Of a DNA stretch of 64,000 bases, positions 45,352-52,700 are shown piece after piece (the stretch's first letter is position 1; each line of letters opens with the position of its first letter). Under the pieces are notes generated by a model. It searched no databases, was not told the origin of the DNA, and saw nothing but the letters and a program-made list of their open reading frames with translations. The translations under genes were made by a program, and so were the position numbers. The stretch comes from Herbidospora mongoliensis (lineage in GTDB: Bacteria; Actinomycetota; Actinomycetes; Streptosporangiales; Streptosporangiaceae), in assembly GCF_001570545.1 (NCBI RefSeq), contig NZ_BBXD01000017.1:1-64000 (forward strand), read 5' to 3'.

Positions 45352-45962
45352 ACGTGCTCCATGACGATCACGGCGGTGGTCTGGGGTTCCAGGGCGCGGA
45401 AGACGTGCGGCACATCGCCAGGGTAGGTGATGTAATCCCCTGGCCCGAGTTCCACGGGCCCCTCGGTCGGCCCGACCAGCGCCCGCCCGCGCCCGATGAT
45501 CGCGTGCTCCATCGTGCCGGGATTGTGTGGGTCGGAGGTGCGGGCCTCGCCCGGTTCGGCGTCGATGCGGAACAGGTCGCGGCGCGCCCCGGGCGGACAG
45601 GAGGCCAGCAACGTCGCGGCGTAGTCGGCCCGCTCGGAGTGGGTCACCGGCCCCTCCCCCGCGCGGATCACCCGCACATGCGGCCGAGGCGGATCGATCA
45701 GACGGCTGATCGGCACCCCCAGCGCGACCGCGAGCGCCCACAAGGTCTCCACGCTGGGGTTCCCGCCGCCCGATTCGAGCTGCGACAGCGTCGACTTGGC
45801 GATTCCGGCGCGTTTGGCCAGCTCGGTCAGCGACAGTCCGACCCGATCGCGTTCGCGGCGGATCGAGGCGGCGAGGAGCGTGATCAACGCGGCGGAGGTG
45901 TCCAAGCGTTCGCTCCACAAGTCCGATCGTTCGCCTTGACGAACAATGTCCGTAGTGTTCAT
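45348..45962 (-). CDS. XRE-family regulator with cupin sensor domain
   Basis: 204 residues from ATG at 45962. HTH_3: [30 protein letters not shown] with [18 protein letters not shown]-terminal cupin: [39 protein letters not shown]. Such proteins respond to small organic ligands. Divergent from the azlC gene with five bases between the start codons, so it very probably controls azlCD. A GTTCG-N6-CGAAC repeat lies over its own 5' end. Confidence 0.9.
   Translation of the reverse strand: MNTTDIVRQGERSDLWSERLDTSAALITLLAASIRRERDRVGLSLTELAKRAGIAKSTLSQLESGGGNPSVETLWALAVALGVPISRLIDPPRPHVRVIRAGEGPVTHSERADYAATLLASCPPGARRDLFRIDAEPGEARTSDPHNPGTMEHAIIGRGRALVGPTEGPVELGPGDYITYPGDVPHVFRALEPQTTAVIVMEHV
45929..45944. 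promoter_or_regulatory. GTTCG-N6-CGAAC repeat and -35-like TTGACG near azlC
   Basis: Inverted repeat GTTCG/CGAAC spans 45929-45944, with TTGACG at 45936-45941. The TTGACG could serve as the -35 for azlC with an AT-rich -10 near TTCTAA, which would give a very short or leaderless mRNA. It lies within the first codons of the divergent XRE gene, fitting autoregulation. Confidence 0.5.
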
Positions 45963-45966
45963 TCTA

Positions 45967-46617
45967 ATGGCCATGCGTTCGATATCGCGAACAGCGCTAC
46001 GTGACATCGCCCTGGTCTGCGTGGCCGACGCCATCGTAGGGGCCTCCTTCGGCGCGATCGCCGTATCCGGCGGCTTCGACCCATGGGTACCGGTAGTGAT
46101 GTCCCTGATCGTCTTCGCCGGAGGCGCCCAGTTCGCCGCGATCGGCATCGTCATGGCCGGCGGCGGGATCATCGCCGCGGTCGCCACCGGCCTGGTGCTC
46201 AACGCCCGGCTCCTCCCGTTCGGCTTCGCCGTCGCCGACGTGGTGAAAGGCCGCCTTGCAGGGGTGCACCTGATCACCGACGAAACGGTCGCGTTCGCCC
46301 TGAAGGGCCGCGACGCCCGCGAGCGGCACGACTACTTCTGGACCAGCGGCCTGGCCCTGTTCGCCGCCTGGAACGCGTCCGTCGTGGTGGGCGCACTGGC
46401 CGGTTCCGTGATCGGCGACACTGACGCACTGGGCCTGGACGCGGCCTTCCCCGCCGTCCTGGTAGCGCTGATCATGCCTGCCCTGGCCGACCGCGGGGCG
46501 CGGATCCCCGTACTGACCGGCGGGGCGATCGCGCTGGCCGCCTCGACGCTCTTCCCCGCCGGGGTGCCGGTCCTGCTGTCACTGCTCGGGCTGCTGGCCC
46601 GGCCGAAGGAGACCTGA
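45967..46617 (+). CDS. azlC: AzlC-family branched-chain amino acid exporter subunit
   Basis: 216 residues from ATG at 45967 (ATG at 45973 possible). Family-typical helices: VADAIVGASFGAIAVSGGF, MSLIVFAGGAQFAAIGIV, TGLVLNARLLPFGFAVAD with the conserved NARxxPF, and HLITDETVAFAL. With AzlD it exports branched-chain amino acids or related compounds. The XRE-cupin regulator diverges from it. A 54-codon open frame that resembles a piece of AzlD lies between it and azlD. Confidence 0.9.
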   Translation: MAMRSISRTALRDIALVCVADAIVGASFGAIAVSGGFDPWVPVVMSLIVFAGGAQFAAIGIVMAGGGIIAAVATGLVLNARLLPFGFAVADVVKGRLAGVHLITDETVAFALKGRDARERHDYFWTSGLALFAAWNASVVVGALAGSVIGDTDALGLDAAFPAVLVALIMPALADRGARIPVLTGGAIALAASTLFPAGVPVLLSLLGLLARPKET

Positions 46618-46618
46618 G

Positions 46619-46783
46619 ATGAACATTGCCGCCGACCGTCCTTTCCATGATCGTGTAAGCCTCACGCCCCACCCGAAGGCCGTCGCCGCACGGTTTCCCC
46701 TGTTCGCACCGACCGCACCCTCAGCGTTCCCGACCGTGCTGAACGTGCTGCCCGGGATCCCGGCCCAGCCGATGGAGGCGTGA
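46619..46783 (+). CDS. 54-residue frame between azlC and azlD, partial AzlD-like copy (uncertain)
   Basis: ATG at 46619 follows the azlC stop by one base, and its TGA ends exactly one base before the azlD ATG. The segment FHDRVSLTPHPKAVAARFPLF aligns in frame with LRDRVRLAPRLEALLATAALV of AzlD. It may be a decayed partial duplicate that still keeps coupling between azlC and azlD, or a chance remnant. The remainder is unlike a membrane protein. Confidence 0.35.
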   Translation: MNIAADRPFHDRVSLTPHPKAVAARFPLFAPTAPSAFPTVLNVLPGIPAQPMEA

Positions 46784-47080
46784 ATGGACATGCCCATCGC
46801 CGCCATCGTGGCCCTCGCCGCCGGAACGCTCGCGTTCCGGCTGGCGGGCCCCCTTCTCCGCGATCGTGTACGCCTTGCGCCCCGCCTGGAGGCGCTGCTG
46901 GCCACAGCCGCGCTTGTGCTGCTGTTCGCCCTGGTAGTGACTTCGTCGTTCGGCGGCTTCGCCAAGCCCGCCGGGGTGGTCGTGGCCGGCGTGCTGGCCA
47001 TCCGGCGAGCCCCGTTCCCCGTGATCGTCATCGCAGCGGCGGCAACCACCGCACTGCTGCGGTTTATCGGGGTGCCCTAA
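46784..47080 (+). CDS. azlD: AzlD-family small membrane subunit
   Basis: 98 residues from ATG at 46784 (GGAGG upstream). Three or four helices: IAAIVALAAGTLAFRLAG, LLATAALVLLFALVV, PVIVIAAAATTALLRFI, with the conserved AxRxxGPLL region. Pairs with AzlC to form the exporter. Degenerate copies of its 3' half lie immediately downstream. Confidence 0.85.
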   Translation: MDMPIAAIVALAAGTLAFRLAGPLLRDRVRLAPRLEALLATAALVLLFALVVTSSFGGFAKPAGVVVAGVLAIRRAPFPVIVIAAAATTALLRFIGVP

Positions 47081-47424
47081 TCCACCTACTGCGCTTCGCC
47101 CTGCTCGCGACCTCGCCCTTTGACCGCCTCACCTGCCCTCGGAGTGATCGTGGCAGGCGTGCCGAATCTCCGACGCGCGCAGGTCCCCGCGATCGCCATC
47201 GCGGCGGCGACGACCTCCGCACTGCTCCCTGTTCCGCTTGCCCCCGCGTTCATACTGCGGTTCAGATGGTCGCGACCTCGCCTTTCGGCGGCCTCGCCCG
47301 TCCCGCCGGGGTGATCAAGGCAGGCCTGCCGGCTCTCCGGCGCACCCCATTCCCCGCGATCGTCATCGCGGCGGCGACAGGCGTGCCGACTCTCTGACGC
47401 ACACGTTCATCGCCTCGCTGTGTC
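47081..47424. repeat. Two decayed tandem copies of the azlD 3' half
   Basis: Copy 2 (about 47090-47228) and copy 3 (about 47243-47390) match the azlD 3' half (about 46915-47065) base by base over long stretches. In translation PALGVIVAGVPNLRRAQVPA and GVIKAGLPALRRTPFPAIV align with AGVVVAGVLAIRRAPFPVIV of AzlD. Both are out of frame with azlD and have stop codons, so they are not expressed as protein. No other gene is seen in these 344 bases. Confidence 0.75.
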
Positions 47425-47769
47425 CTACCGGGCTACCGTGACCCGGGCGTCGAACTCCTCGCGTGTCGGCAGGAACCACGTCTGGTCGCCTCGGTTGCTT
47501 TCGCGGACCAGGTCGCGGAAGGCGTCACTGGCTGCGATGTGGCGGGAGACGTCTCCGATGACGGCCAGGCGGAAGCCGTACTGAACGAATTTCTGCAGGA
47601 TCGCGCCCGCGAGGCCGGTCCGCAGGGAGAAGAACGCGTCGGCGAGCCGCTCGGCCGGGATGACCACCCAGGTCACGTCCTGTCCGTAGGTGGCACCGAT
47701 GACGTCGAGCGCGTCGGCCTCGGTGGCGATCAGCGGGCCGTCGGCGGGGAGAACGTAGTGCATGGTCAT
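47425..47769 (-). CDS. DUF4180-domain protein
   Basis: 114 residues from ATG at 47769. Family pattern: DVTWVVIPAERLADAFFSL, RTGLAGAILQKFVQYGFRLA, VIGDVSRHIAASDAFRDLVRESNRG. Small soluble protein of unknown function, often beside HTH regulators. The start overlaps the stop of the HTH gene (ATGA), so the two form an operon. Confidence 0.88.
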   Translation of the reverse strand: MTMHYVLPADGPLIATEADALDVIGATYGQDVTWVVIPAERLADAFFSLRTGLAGAILQKFVQYGFRLAVIGDVSRHIAASDAFRDLVRESNRGDQTWFLPTREEFDARVTVAR

Positions 47770-48176
47770 TCCTGGGTGAGGGTGTCGATGATGGTGAGCA
47801 GCGCGGCGGTGTCGGCGGCGCCGCCGATGACGATGATCTTCAAAGAGGCCCTGACCTCGTCATAGATGGCCTCGACGCGGAGTTTCTGCTCACCACCGGA
47901 GTTGGCGACGGCGATCAGCGCGTTGGAGAGCCGATCGGTCCGCTCGCGGCTGATCGCGTCGACCTGTACGACCGCGGACACCTCGACCCCGCGCTGCCGC
48001 CGCACCGTCTCCTGGACGACCGGCTGACCGGTGAAGGCCTCCAGGTCATCGCGCGTGATGCGATATTGCTTGCCGATGCGGACCGCCTTCAGCTTCCCGT
48101 CGCGCACGTAGTTGCGGACAGTCTTGACGTGAAGGCCGAGGAGATTGGCGACCTGCTCGACAGAATAGGGCTGCAT
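47766..48176 (-). CDS. MerR/excisionase-type HTH protein
   Basis: 136 residues from ATG at 48176. N-terminal HTH_17: YSVEQVANLLGLHVKTVRNYVRDGKLKAVRIGKQYRI. The C-terminal ~70 residues are a mixed alpha/beta part (VEVSAVVQVDAISRERTDRLSNALIAVAN). Forms an operon with the DUF4180 gene. Three TAGGGAA-type repeats overlap its ribosome-binding site, so it probably represses its own translation or transcription. Confidence 0.85.
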   Translation of the reverse strand: MQPYSVEQVANLLGLHVKTVRNYVRDGKLKAVRIGKQYRITRDDLEAFTGQPVVQETVRRQRGVEVSAVVQVDAISRERTDRLSNALIAVANSGGEQKLRVEAIYDEVRASLKIIVIGGAADTAALLTIIDTLTQE

Positions 48177-48177
48177 C

Positions 48178-48204
48178 TTCCCTATCATAGGGAACAATAG
48201 GGAA
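48178..48204. promoter_or_regulatory. Triple TTCCCTA/TAGGGAA repeat (operator overlapping RBS)
   Basis: TTCCCTA (48178-48184), TAGGGAA (48188-48194) and TAGGGAA (48198-48204), evenly spaced by three bases. Read on the minus strand the proximal copy supplies the AGGGAAG directly before the HTH gene's ATG, so a protein bound here would mask the start. Confidence 0.7.
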
Positions 48205-48206
48205 GG

Positions 48207-48428
48207 TTAACGCCGAAGCGAGAACGCAACGAGCACAACACCGACGAAGGCGAGCGACAGGTTCGCGAAGACCTCACGGCCCTCGAAGAACTCCAGCCGC
48301 TCGAAGATCAACCGGTTGGGTGCGTTGAGCAGCAGTCCCATGAACGGCTGCGCCGCCAGGTGGTCGATCGTGCCGCTGACACCGATCGCGAACAGAAGCA
48401 GGCCGAACAACCGGGAAAATTTTCGCAT
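48207..48428 (-). CDS. Small two-helix membrane protein
   Basis: 73 residues from ATG at 48428. Helix 1 LFGLLLFAIGVSGTIDHLA, polar middle NAPNRLIFERLEFFEGREVF, helix 2 LSLAFVGVVLVAFSL. No family recognised. The gene stops three bases from the operator of the HTH gene on the same strand. Confidence 0.65.
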   Translation of the reverse strand: MRKFSRLFGLLLFAIGVSGTIDHLAAQPFMGLLLNAPNRLIFERLEFFEGREVFANLSLAFVGVVLVAFSLRR

Positions 48429-48511
48429 GCGCCGACAGTAGGAGTGGCGACGGTCGCGACGGCTCGGCCGAAGGTCGCCGAGTGGATCGACTTTCGGGTA
48501 GGAATGGCTGA

Positions 48512-49300
48512 ATGACCACGGTTCTGTGCGTGCCGCAGTGGCAGGGTTCGGCGTCCGAGCGGGCACCCCGGCTGGCGGAGGGCGCACGGCGAGCGGCGGC
48601 ACTGGTCACGGCCGACGCGGTGGTCACGGTGCCGGTGCCCGACACCTCCCCGAAGCTCGGCGGAATCCGGGCCAGGGACGCCCTCATCGAGATCCAGCGC
48701 CGGACTTCCGAGGCGCTCGCGGGGATCGACGATCGGGTGCTCACCATCGGCGGCGACTGCGCGGTCGACATCCCGTCGATCGCCGCCGCCCACGACCGCT
48801 ACGGCGACGCACTCACGGTGTTGTGGATCGACGCGCACCCGGATGTGTACAGTCCGTCGACGCTTCCGTCGGGGGCCTTCCACGGGATGGTCGTCCGGGC
48901 GCTGCTGGGTGACGGCCCGGCGGGCCTGGTGCCGGCACGGCCACTTTCTCCGGATCAGGTGATCATCGCCGGGGAGCGGGCAGGCGCCGATTCGGAGCAC
49001 GAATACCTCAAGGAACGCGGAATCCGCCGGTATGGGGTCGCGGACCTCCACCACGCCTTCGCAGGCTTGACCGGGCCGGTTTACGTCCATATCGACCTCG
49101 ACGTGCTGGATCCCGAGGCGTTCGATGCGACGTGCTACCCGGAGCCCGGCGGGGTGCACCCAGACCGGCTGGCGGAGCTGGTAGCCGGATTGGACGGCGT
49201 GGTCGGCGCGGCCCTGACCGAATACGCGCCCCTTGAGGAGGTAGCGAGCGAAGACGACGTGATCCGGGCGTTGTCTGCCGCCCTCACTAACGCCTTCTGA
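48512..49300 (+). CDS. Arginase/agmatinase-family protein (atypical metal site)
   Basis: 262 residues from ATG at 48512. Ureohydrolase motifs: TIGGDCAVDIPSI (usual GGDHS), WIDAHPDVYSPSTLPSGAFHGM (usual DAHxD and xHGM) and HIDLDVLDPEAF. The histidine of GGDH is replaced by cysteine, which would alter one Mn ligand. It may use another metal or act on formiminoglutamate-like or novel guanidino substrates. Followed by the long repeat region. Confidence 0.85.
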   Translation: MTTVLCVPQWQGSASERAPRLAEGARRAAALVTADAVVTVPVPDTSPKLGGIRARDALIEIQRRTSEALAGIDDRVLTIGGDCAVDIPSIAAAHDRYGDALTVLWIDAHPDVYSPSTLPSGAFHGMVVRALLGDGPAGLVPARPLSPDQVIIAGERAGADSEHEYLKERGIRRYGVADLHHAFAGLTGPVYVHIDLDVLDPEAFDATCYPEPGGVHPDRLAELVAGLDGVVGAALTEYAPLEEVASEDDVIRALSAALTNAF

Positions 49301-49915
49301 GTGGCACCTACCGAATGAGCACCGCCCAACAGGAGCCCTGCCGCCCAAGCAGGAGCCCTGGTGAGCGGCGCTTCTGAGTAGGCACCCTAGGACCACGCCT
49401 TCCGAGCAGGCGCCACCGAGTAAGTGCTTCCTGCGGGGCCTCCCATTTCGGAGACCTTCTGAATCAAAACTCCCGAGTCAGCGAATACCAAGGGCCCTCC
49501 GACCAGGCGCCTTCCGAACGGGCGCCTAACACTTGGGGACTTTCCGCTTGCGAGCCTCCACCGCTCTAACGAGCACTTCCGAAGTAGGTACCCTCAAGCA
49601 CCTACCGAACCACTCGCCACTCGGGCACTCGCCACTCGGGCACTCGCCACTCGGGCACTCGCCACTCGGGCACTCGCCACTCGGGCACTCGCCACTCGGG
49701 CACTCGCCACTCGGGCACTCGCCACTCGGGCACTCGCCACTCGGGCACTCGCCACTCGGGCACTCGCCACTCGGGCACTCGCCACTCGGGCGCCTCCGAG
49801 GCAGGCGCCCTCGAATCAGCACCTACCGGGCGCCATCCGAATGGGCGCCTCCCGCTCGGGTGCCGCCCGAGCAAGCAGCTCCCGCTCGGGCGGCTTCGAT
49901 GCAGGCGCCGTCGAA
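49301..49915. repeat. 15-nt-periodic degenerate repeat region
   Basis: Between arginase and response regulator (convergent), about 615 bases with a 15-base periodicity: words like CCGAxxxGGCGCCxx recur, for instance at 49500-49530 and 49791-49915. On the minus strand one frame gives pentapeptide-like GACIE-AARAG-AACSG-GTRAG-GAHSD, with alanine every fifth position, before a stop. It may be a decaying pentapeptide-repeat gene. The perfect core is annotated separately. Confidence 0.7.
49611..49790. repeat. Perfect tandem repeat: 15-bp unit, 12 copies
   Basis: The unit CACTCGCCACTCGGG occurs 12 times without a single mismatch (180 bp). A 15-base unit keeps every frame open without meaning. Perfect identity inside a degenerate periodic region suggests recent slippage. 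No spacers, so it is not a CRISPR array. Confidence 0.95.
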
Positions 49916-50569
49916 TCAACGTCCTCTGAGATAGGCGAGCACGGCCAGCACACGGCGGTGGTCGTCTTCGGCCGGGGGCAGGTCGAGCTTGGTCAGGATG
50001 CCGGCGATGTGTTTGGCGATCGCCGCGTCGGTGACCACCAGAGCGCGGGCGATCGCGGCGTTGGAGCGGCCTTCGGCGACCAGACCCAGTACCTCGCGTT
50101 CGCGCGGGGTCAACCGGGAAAGGGGTTCGCGGCGGCGGCTGAGTAGTTGCCGCACCACTTCGGGGTCGACGACCGTGTGCCCGGCGGCGACGCGTTCGAC
50201 CGCATCGACGAACTCGCGCACGTCGCCGATGCGGTCTTTCAGCAGGTAGCCGATGCCCACACCGCCGCCGGAGTCGAGCAGTTCGGCGGCGTAGGTCTGT
50301 TCGACGTATTGACTGAGCACCAGAACAGCCAGTTGAGGGCGGGTGGCGCGCAGGATGAGCGCGGCCCGCAGACCTTCGTCGGTGAAGCCGGGCGGCATGC
50401 GGGCGTCGGCCACGACGATGTCGGGTTCGTGTTCGGTCGCGGCGGTGATCAGCGCGTCGCCGTCACCGACCGAGGCGACGACGTCATGGCCGAACCGCTC
50501 GAGGAGCCCGGCGATCCCTTCGCGCAGCAGCACGCCGTCTTCGGCCAGAGCTATCCGGAGACGAGGCAC
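49916..50569 (-). CDS. NarL/LuxR-type response regulator
   Basis: 217 residues from GTG at 50569. Receiver: RIALAEDGVLLREGIAG, phospho-aspartate in IVVADARMPPG, VLSQYVE, lysine in GYLLKDRIG. LuxR HTH: RLTPREREVLGLVAEGRSNAAIARAL. The kinase at 50802-52010 is its partner but the two are now separated by 232 bases of tandem repeat. The start codon lies inside the last repeat unit. Confidence 0.92.
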   Translation of the reverse strand: MPRLRIALAEDGVLLREGIAGLLERFGHDVVASVGDGDALITAATEHEPDIVVADARMPPGFTDEGLRAALILRATRPQLAVLVLSQYVEQTYAAELLDSGGGVGIGYLLKDRIGDVREFVDAVERVAAGHTVVDPEVVRQLLSRRREPLSRLTPREREVLGLVAEGRSNAAIARALVVTDAAIAKHIAGILTKLDLPPAEDDHRRVLAVLAYLRGR

Positions 50570-50801
50570 GAAATCTTCACCAGCTCTACCCGGACACGGG
50601 ACACGAAACCTCCATGGTGTTCATCGGAAGGCAGACCACGAGACTTCACCAGGGCAACCGGAGACGGAAAAGGTGATCTCCGCCGGATCAGTCAGGAGAT
50701 GAAACCACACGATCTCCACCGGGGCAGTCCCGAGATCCGGCAAGCGATCTCCACGAGGGCCGTGAGGTCTTCGCGGACCTGTCCGCTCGCCTTCGTCTGG
50801 G
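50570..50801. repeat. About seven degenerate ~35-bp tandem repeats between kinase and regulator
   Basis: On the plus strand units end in CACGAxATCTTCACC or GCGATCTCCACG-like words (for example at 50568, 50603, 50638, 50709, 50744, and 50819 in the kinase 3' end). The first unit contains the regulator's start codon and the last covers the kinase's final codons (VEIPCPV). The intergenic DNA therefore looks like a stretched and decayed copy series of the original kinase-regulator junction. No gene is seen. Confidence 0.65.
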
Positions 50802-52010
50802 CTAGACGGCGACCGGGCACGGGATCTCCACACGCAACGAGGTCGGGCCGCCGGGCGGGCTCGACAGGGTCATCACGCCGTCGGTGACGGCGACGCGGTC
50901 GGCCAGGCCGGCCAGCCCTGATCCGGCCGCCGGGTCGGCTCCGCCCACTCCGTCGTCGCGGACCTCCAGCACCAGGGTGTCGTCGTGGAGACGGCCGTAG
51001 ATGAAGCCGTGCCGGGCCTCGCTGTGCTTCACGATGTTCGTCATCGCCTCGGAGACGATGTAGTAGGCGGCGACCTCGACCGGGGGCGGTAATCGGCCGG
51101 GGAGCGAGACGTCGACGTCGACGGGGATCGGCGACCGCCCCGCCACATCCTCCACGGCCGCGCCGAGCCCCCGATCGGTGAGCACCTGGGGGTGGATGCC
51201 GCGAATGAGTTCCCGTAGCTCGGCCAGCGCGCGTTTGGCCTCCTCATGGGCCTCGGCCAGCTGCGTCTCGGCAGGCGAACCGGGCGGCAGGTCGAGACGG
51301 GCCAGGCCGAGCTTCATGCTGAGGGAGACCAGCCGCTGCTGGGCGCCATCGTGGAGGTCACGCTCGATGCGGCGGCGTTCGGCCTCGAACGCGTCGACCA
51401 GCCGGGCCCGGGAGCGGATGATTTCCGCGTCGCCAGGCGCGAGCACCGCCCGCGTGATCATGGCCCGGGTGCCCGCCCAGGCCGTCAGCATGTAAGCGGA
51501 GATCGGCACCAGCAGCACTCCGCCCGCGGCCAGCGGCAGGCCGTCGGCCCAGTGCATGCCCGGCTGGAACGGCCCCGACATCAGCAGCACCGGCAACCAG
51601 AACGCGGAGGAGACCAGCCCCAGATCCATCCAGCACAGCACCGAAAGCCCGACAACCGTGAACCCGAGGTCCCGCCAGGTCGCCTGCTCCCGCGCACGGG
51701 TGCTGAGCCAGGCTCTCAGCCCTTTCTTCGGCGGTTTCACATGCGGGTTATCCGTAGGCATACGATCCACCAGCCGTAACCGCCACCGCTCGAACGCCGC
51801 CGACGGTAACGCCAGCACGACAAGGACGAGCAAGGCGGTGGCGGACGCCACCCAGGCGCCATAGACGTAGCCCGTGTAGATCAGCAGGCACGCGGCCACA
51901 GCGTAGACCGCGCTGCCCAACAGATAGACGAGCGAGCGCCACGGCCATGACGAGCAGAGGAACGCCAATGGCCGACGCGTCATCGCCGCCGTAGCGGTTC
52001 GGGTCAGCAC
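50802..52010 (-). CDS. NarL-type sensor histidine kinase
   Basis: 402 residues from GTG at 52010 (ATG at 51983 possible). Several N-terminal helices (SLVYLLGSAVYAVAACLLIYTG, ATALLVLVVLALPS, and around 130-215). HisKA_3 box: ERRRIERDLHDGAQQRLVSLSMKLG. HATPase: EAMTNIVKHSEARHGF, VLEVRDDGVGG, GSGLAGLADRV. Divergent from the truncated ABC gene at 52122, the usual position for a sensor of an exporter that has been lost here. Confidence 0.92.
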   Translation of the reverse strand: MLTRTATAAMTRRPLAFLCSSWPWRSLVYLLGSAVYAVAACLLIYTGYVYGAWVASATALLVLVVLALPSAAFERWRLRLVDRMPTDNPHVKPPKKGLRAWLSTRAREQATWRDLGFTVVGLSVLCWMDLGLVSSAFWLPVLLMSGPFQPGMHWADGLPLAAGGVLLVPISAYMLTAWAGTRAMITRAVLAPGDAEIIRSRARLVDAFEAERRRIERDLHDGAQQRLVSLSMKLGLARLDLPPGSPAETQLAEAHEEAKRALAELRELIRGIHPQVLTDRGLGAAVEDVAGRSPIPVDVDVSLPGRLPPPVEVAAYYIVSEAMTNIVKHSEARHGFIYGRLHDDTLVLEVRDDGVGGADPAAGSGLAGLADRVAVTDGVMTLSSPPGGPTSLRVEIPCPVAV

Positions 52011-52121
52011 GCCCCGACCGTAACCGATCGAGCCGGACGGGCACGGTAGTGCCAGGACTACTGTCGCTTCTCGCCACAGCACCAATGCGCCGACATGGGC
52101 CGGTCGAGTTCGCTGGACGCC

Positions 52122-52274
52122 ATGAGGGTTCGATTAGAAGCGGTACGCCGCACCTATGGCACGGTGACGGCGCTCGACGGAGTGACGGCCACCTTCGACG
52201 CGGGCACCCTGACGGCGATCATGGGCCCGTCCGGCTCGGGAAAGTCTGTTACTGAATTGTGCCACTTCTCTTAA
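52122..52274 (+). pseudogene. ABC transporter ATPase, cut inside Walker A
   Basis: ATG at 52122 encodes MRVRLEAVRRTYGTVTALDG then TLTAIMGPSGSGKS, a MacB/LolD-type ATPase N-terminus. Directly after GSGKS the sequence changes to VTELCHFS and stops at 52274. Normal genes continue with T/S-TLLH. The break at about 52244 coincides with a change of base composition and gene content, so it is the left edge of an insertion or a deletion junction. The missing 3' part is not in the window. Confidence 0.85.
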
Positions 52275-52700
52275 CCGGTGATCTTATTAGCTGAGCACGC
52301 GGGGACCTGCCTTGACGTGCTCTTTGTCCTTTGAGGGCGAGCGTTGGCGCGGGCCTTCGCGTGGCGGCCTGGCCGCTCCTCTCCCGGCTCCCGGATAGCT
52401 GCCAGGGTCCGGGGCCTGTGCGCGGCGGCGGCGGTCAAGGGCTGCCTCGCGTGACCTTGGCGCGCTCTCTTCCACTCGCGCTGACTGCGCGTCGTGCACG
52501 GCAGCCCTTGAGGGTCGCGTCCGCGCCCCCGGATACTTGGGCAGCGGGGCAGGGAGACCGGTTGGGATGTGGAGCGAAGCGGAACGATGGTCGCTGACGC
52601 GGTGAGATCCAACCGGGCACGGTTGATAAAAATCAGCAACGGTCGAAAAACCGAAAGGCCTTTCGCCCGTGTCGACTACTCCTGCCTGTCTTTGTTCTTG
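52275..52700. other. Non-coding start of inserted segment with inverted repeat
   Basis: 426 bases with no convincing gene. Contains a perfect 12-bp inverted repeat TCAAGGGCTGCC (52435-52446) and GGCAGCCCTTGA (52500-52511), and shared CCCGGATA words nearby. The last ~60 bases are AT-richer. The junction sequence TGTTACTGAATTGTGCCACT (from about 52245) could be an element end; no partner end was found. Confidence 0.55.

Noticed and set aside
43405-45426. Plus-strand open frame across the MFS gene and pentapeptide gene
   Set aside because: Off-frame and antisense translation with no domain; it also crosses a gene boundary.
49611-49790. Possible CRISPR array
   Set aside because: The 15-bp units are directly adjacent with no unique spacers, so it is a minisatellite.
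49533-49934. Open frames encoding HSPLG or PSGEC repeats across the minisatellite
   Set aside because: A 15-base unit without stop codons leaves all frames open. No start signal or domain supports expression.
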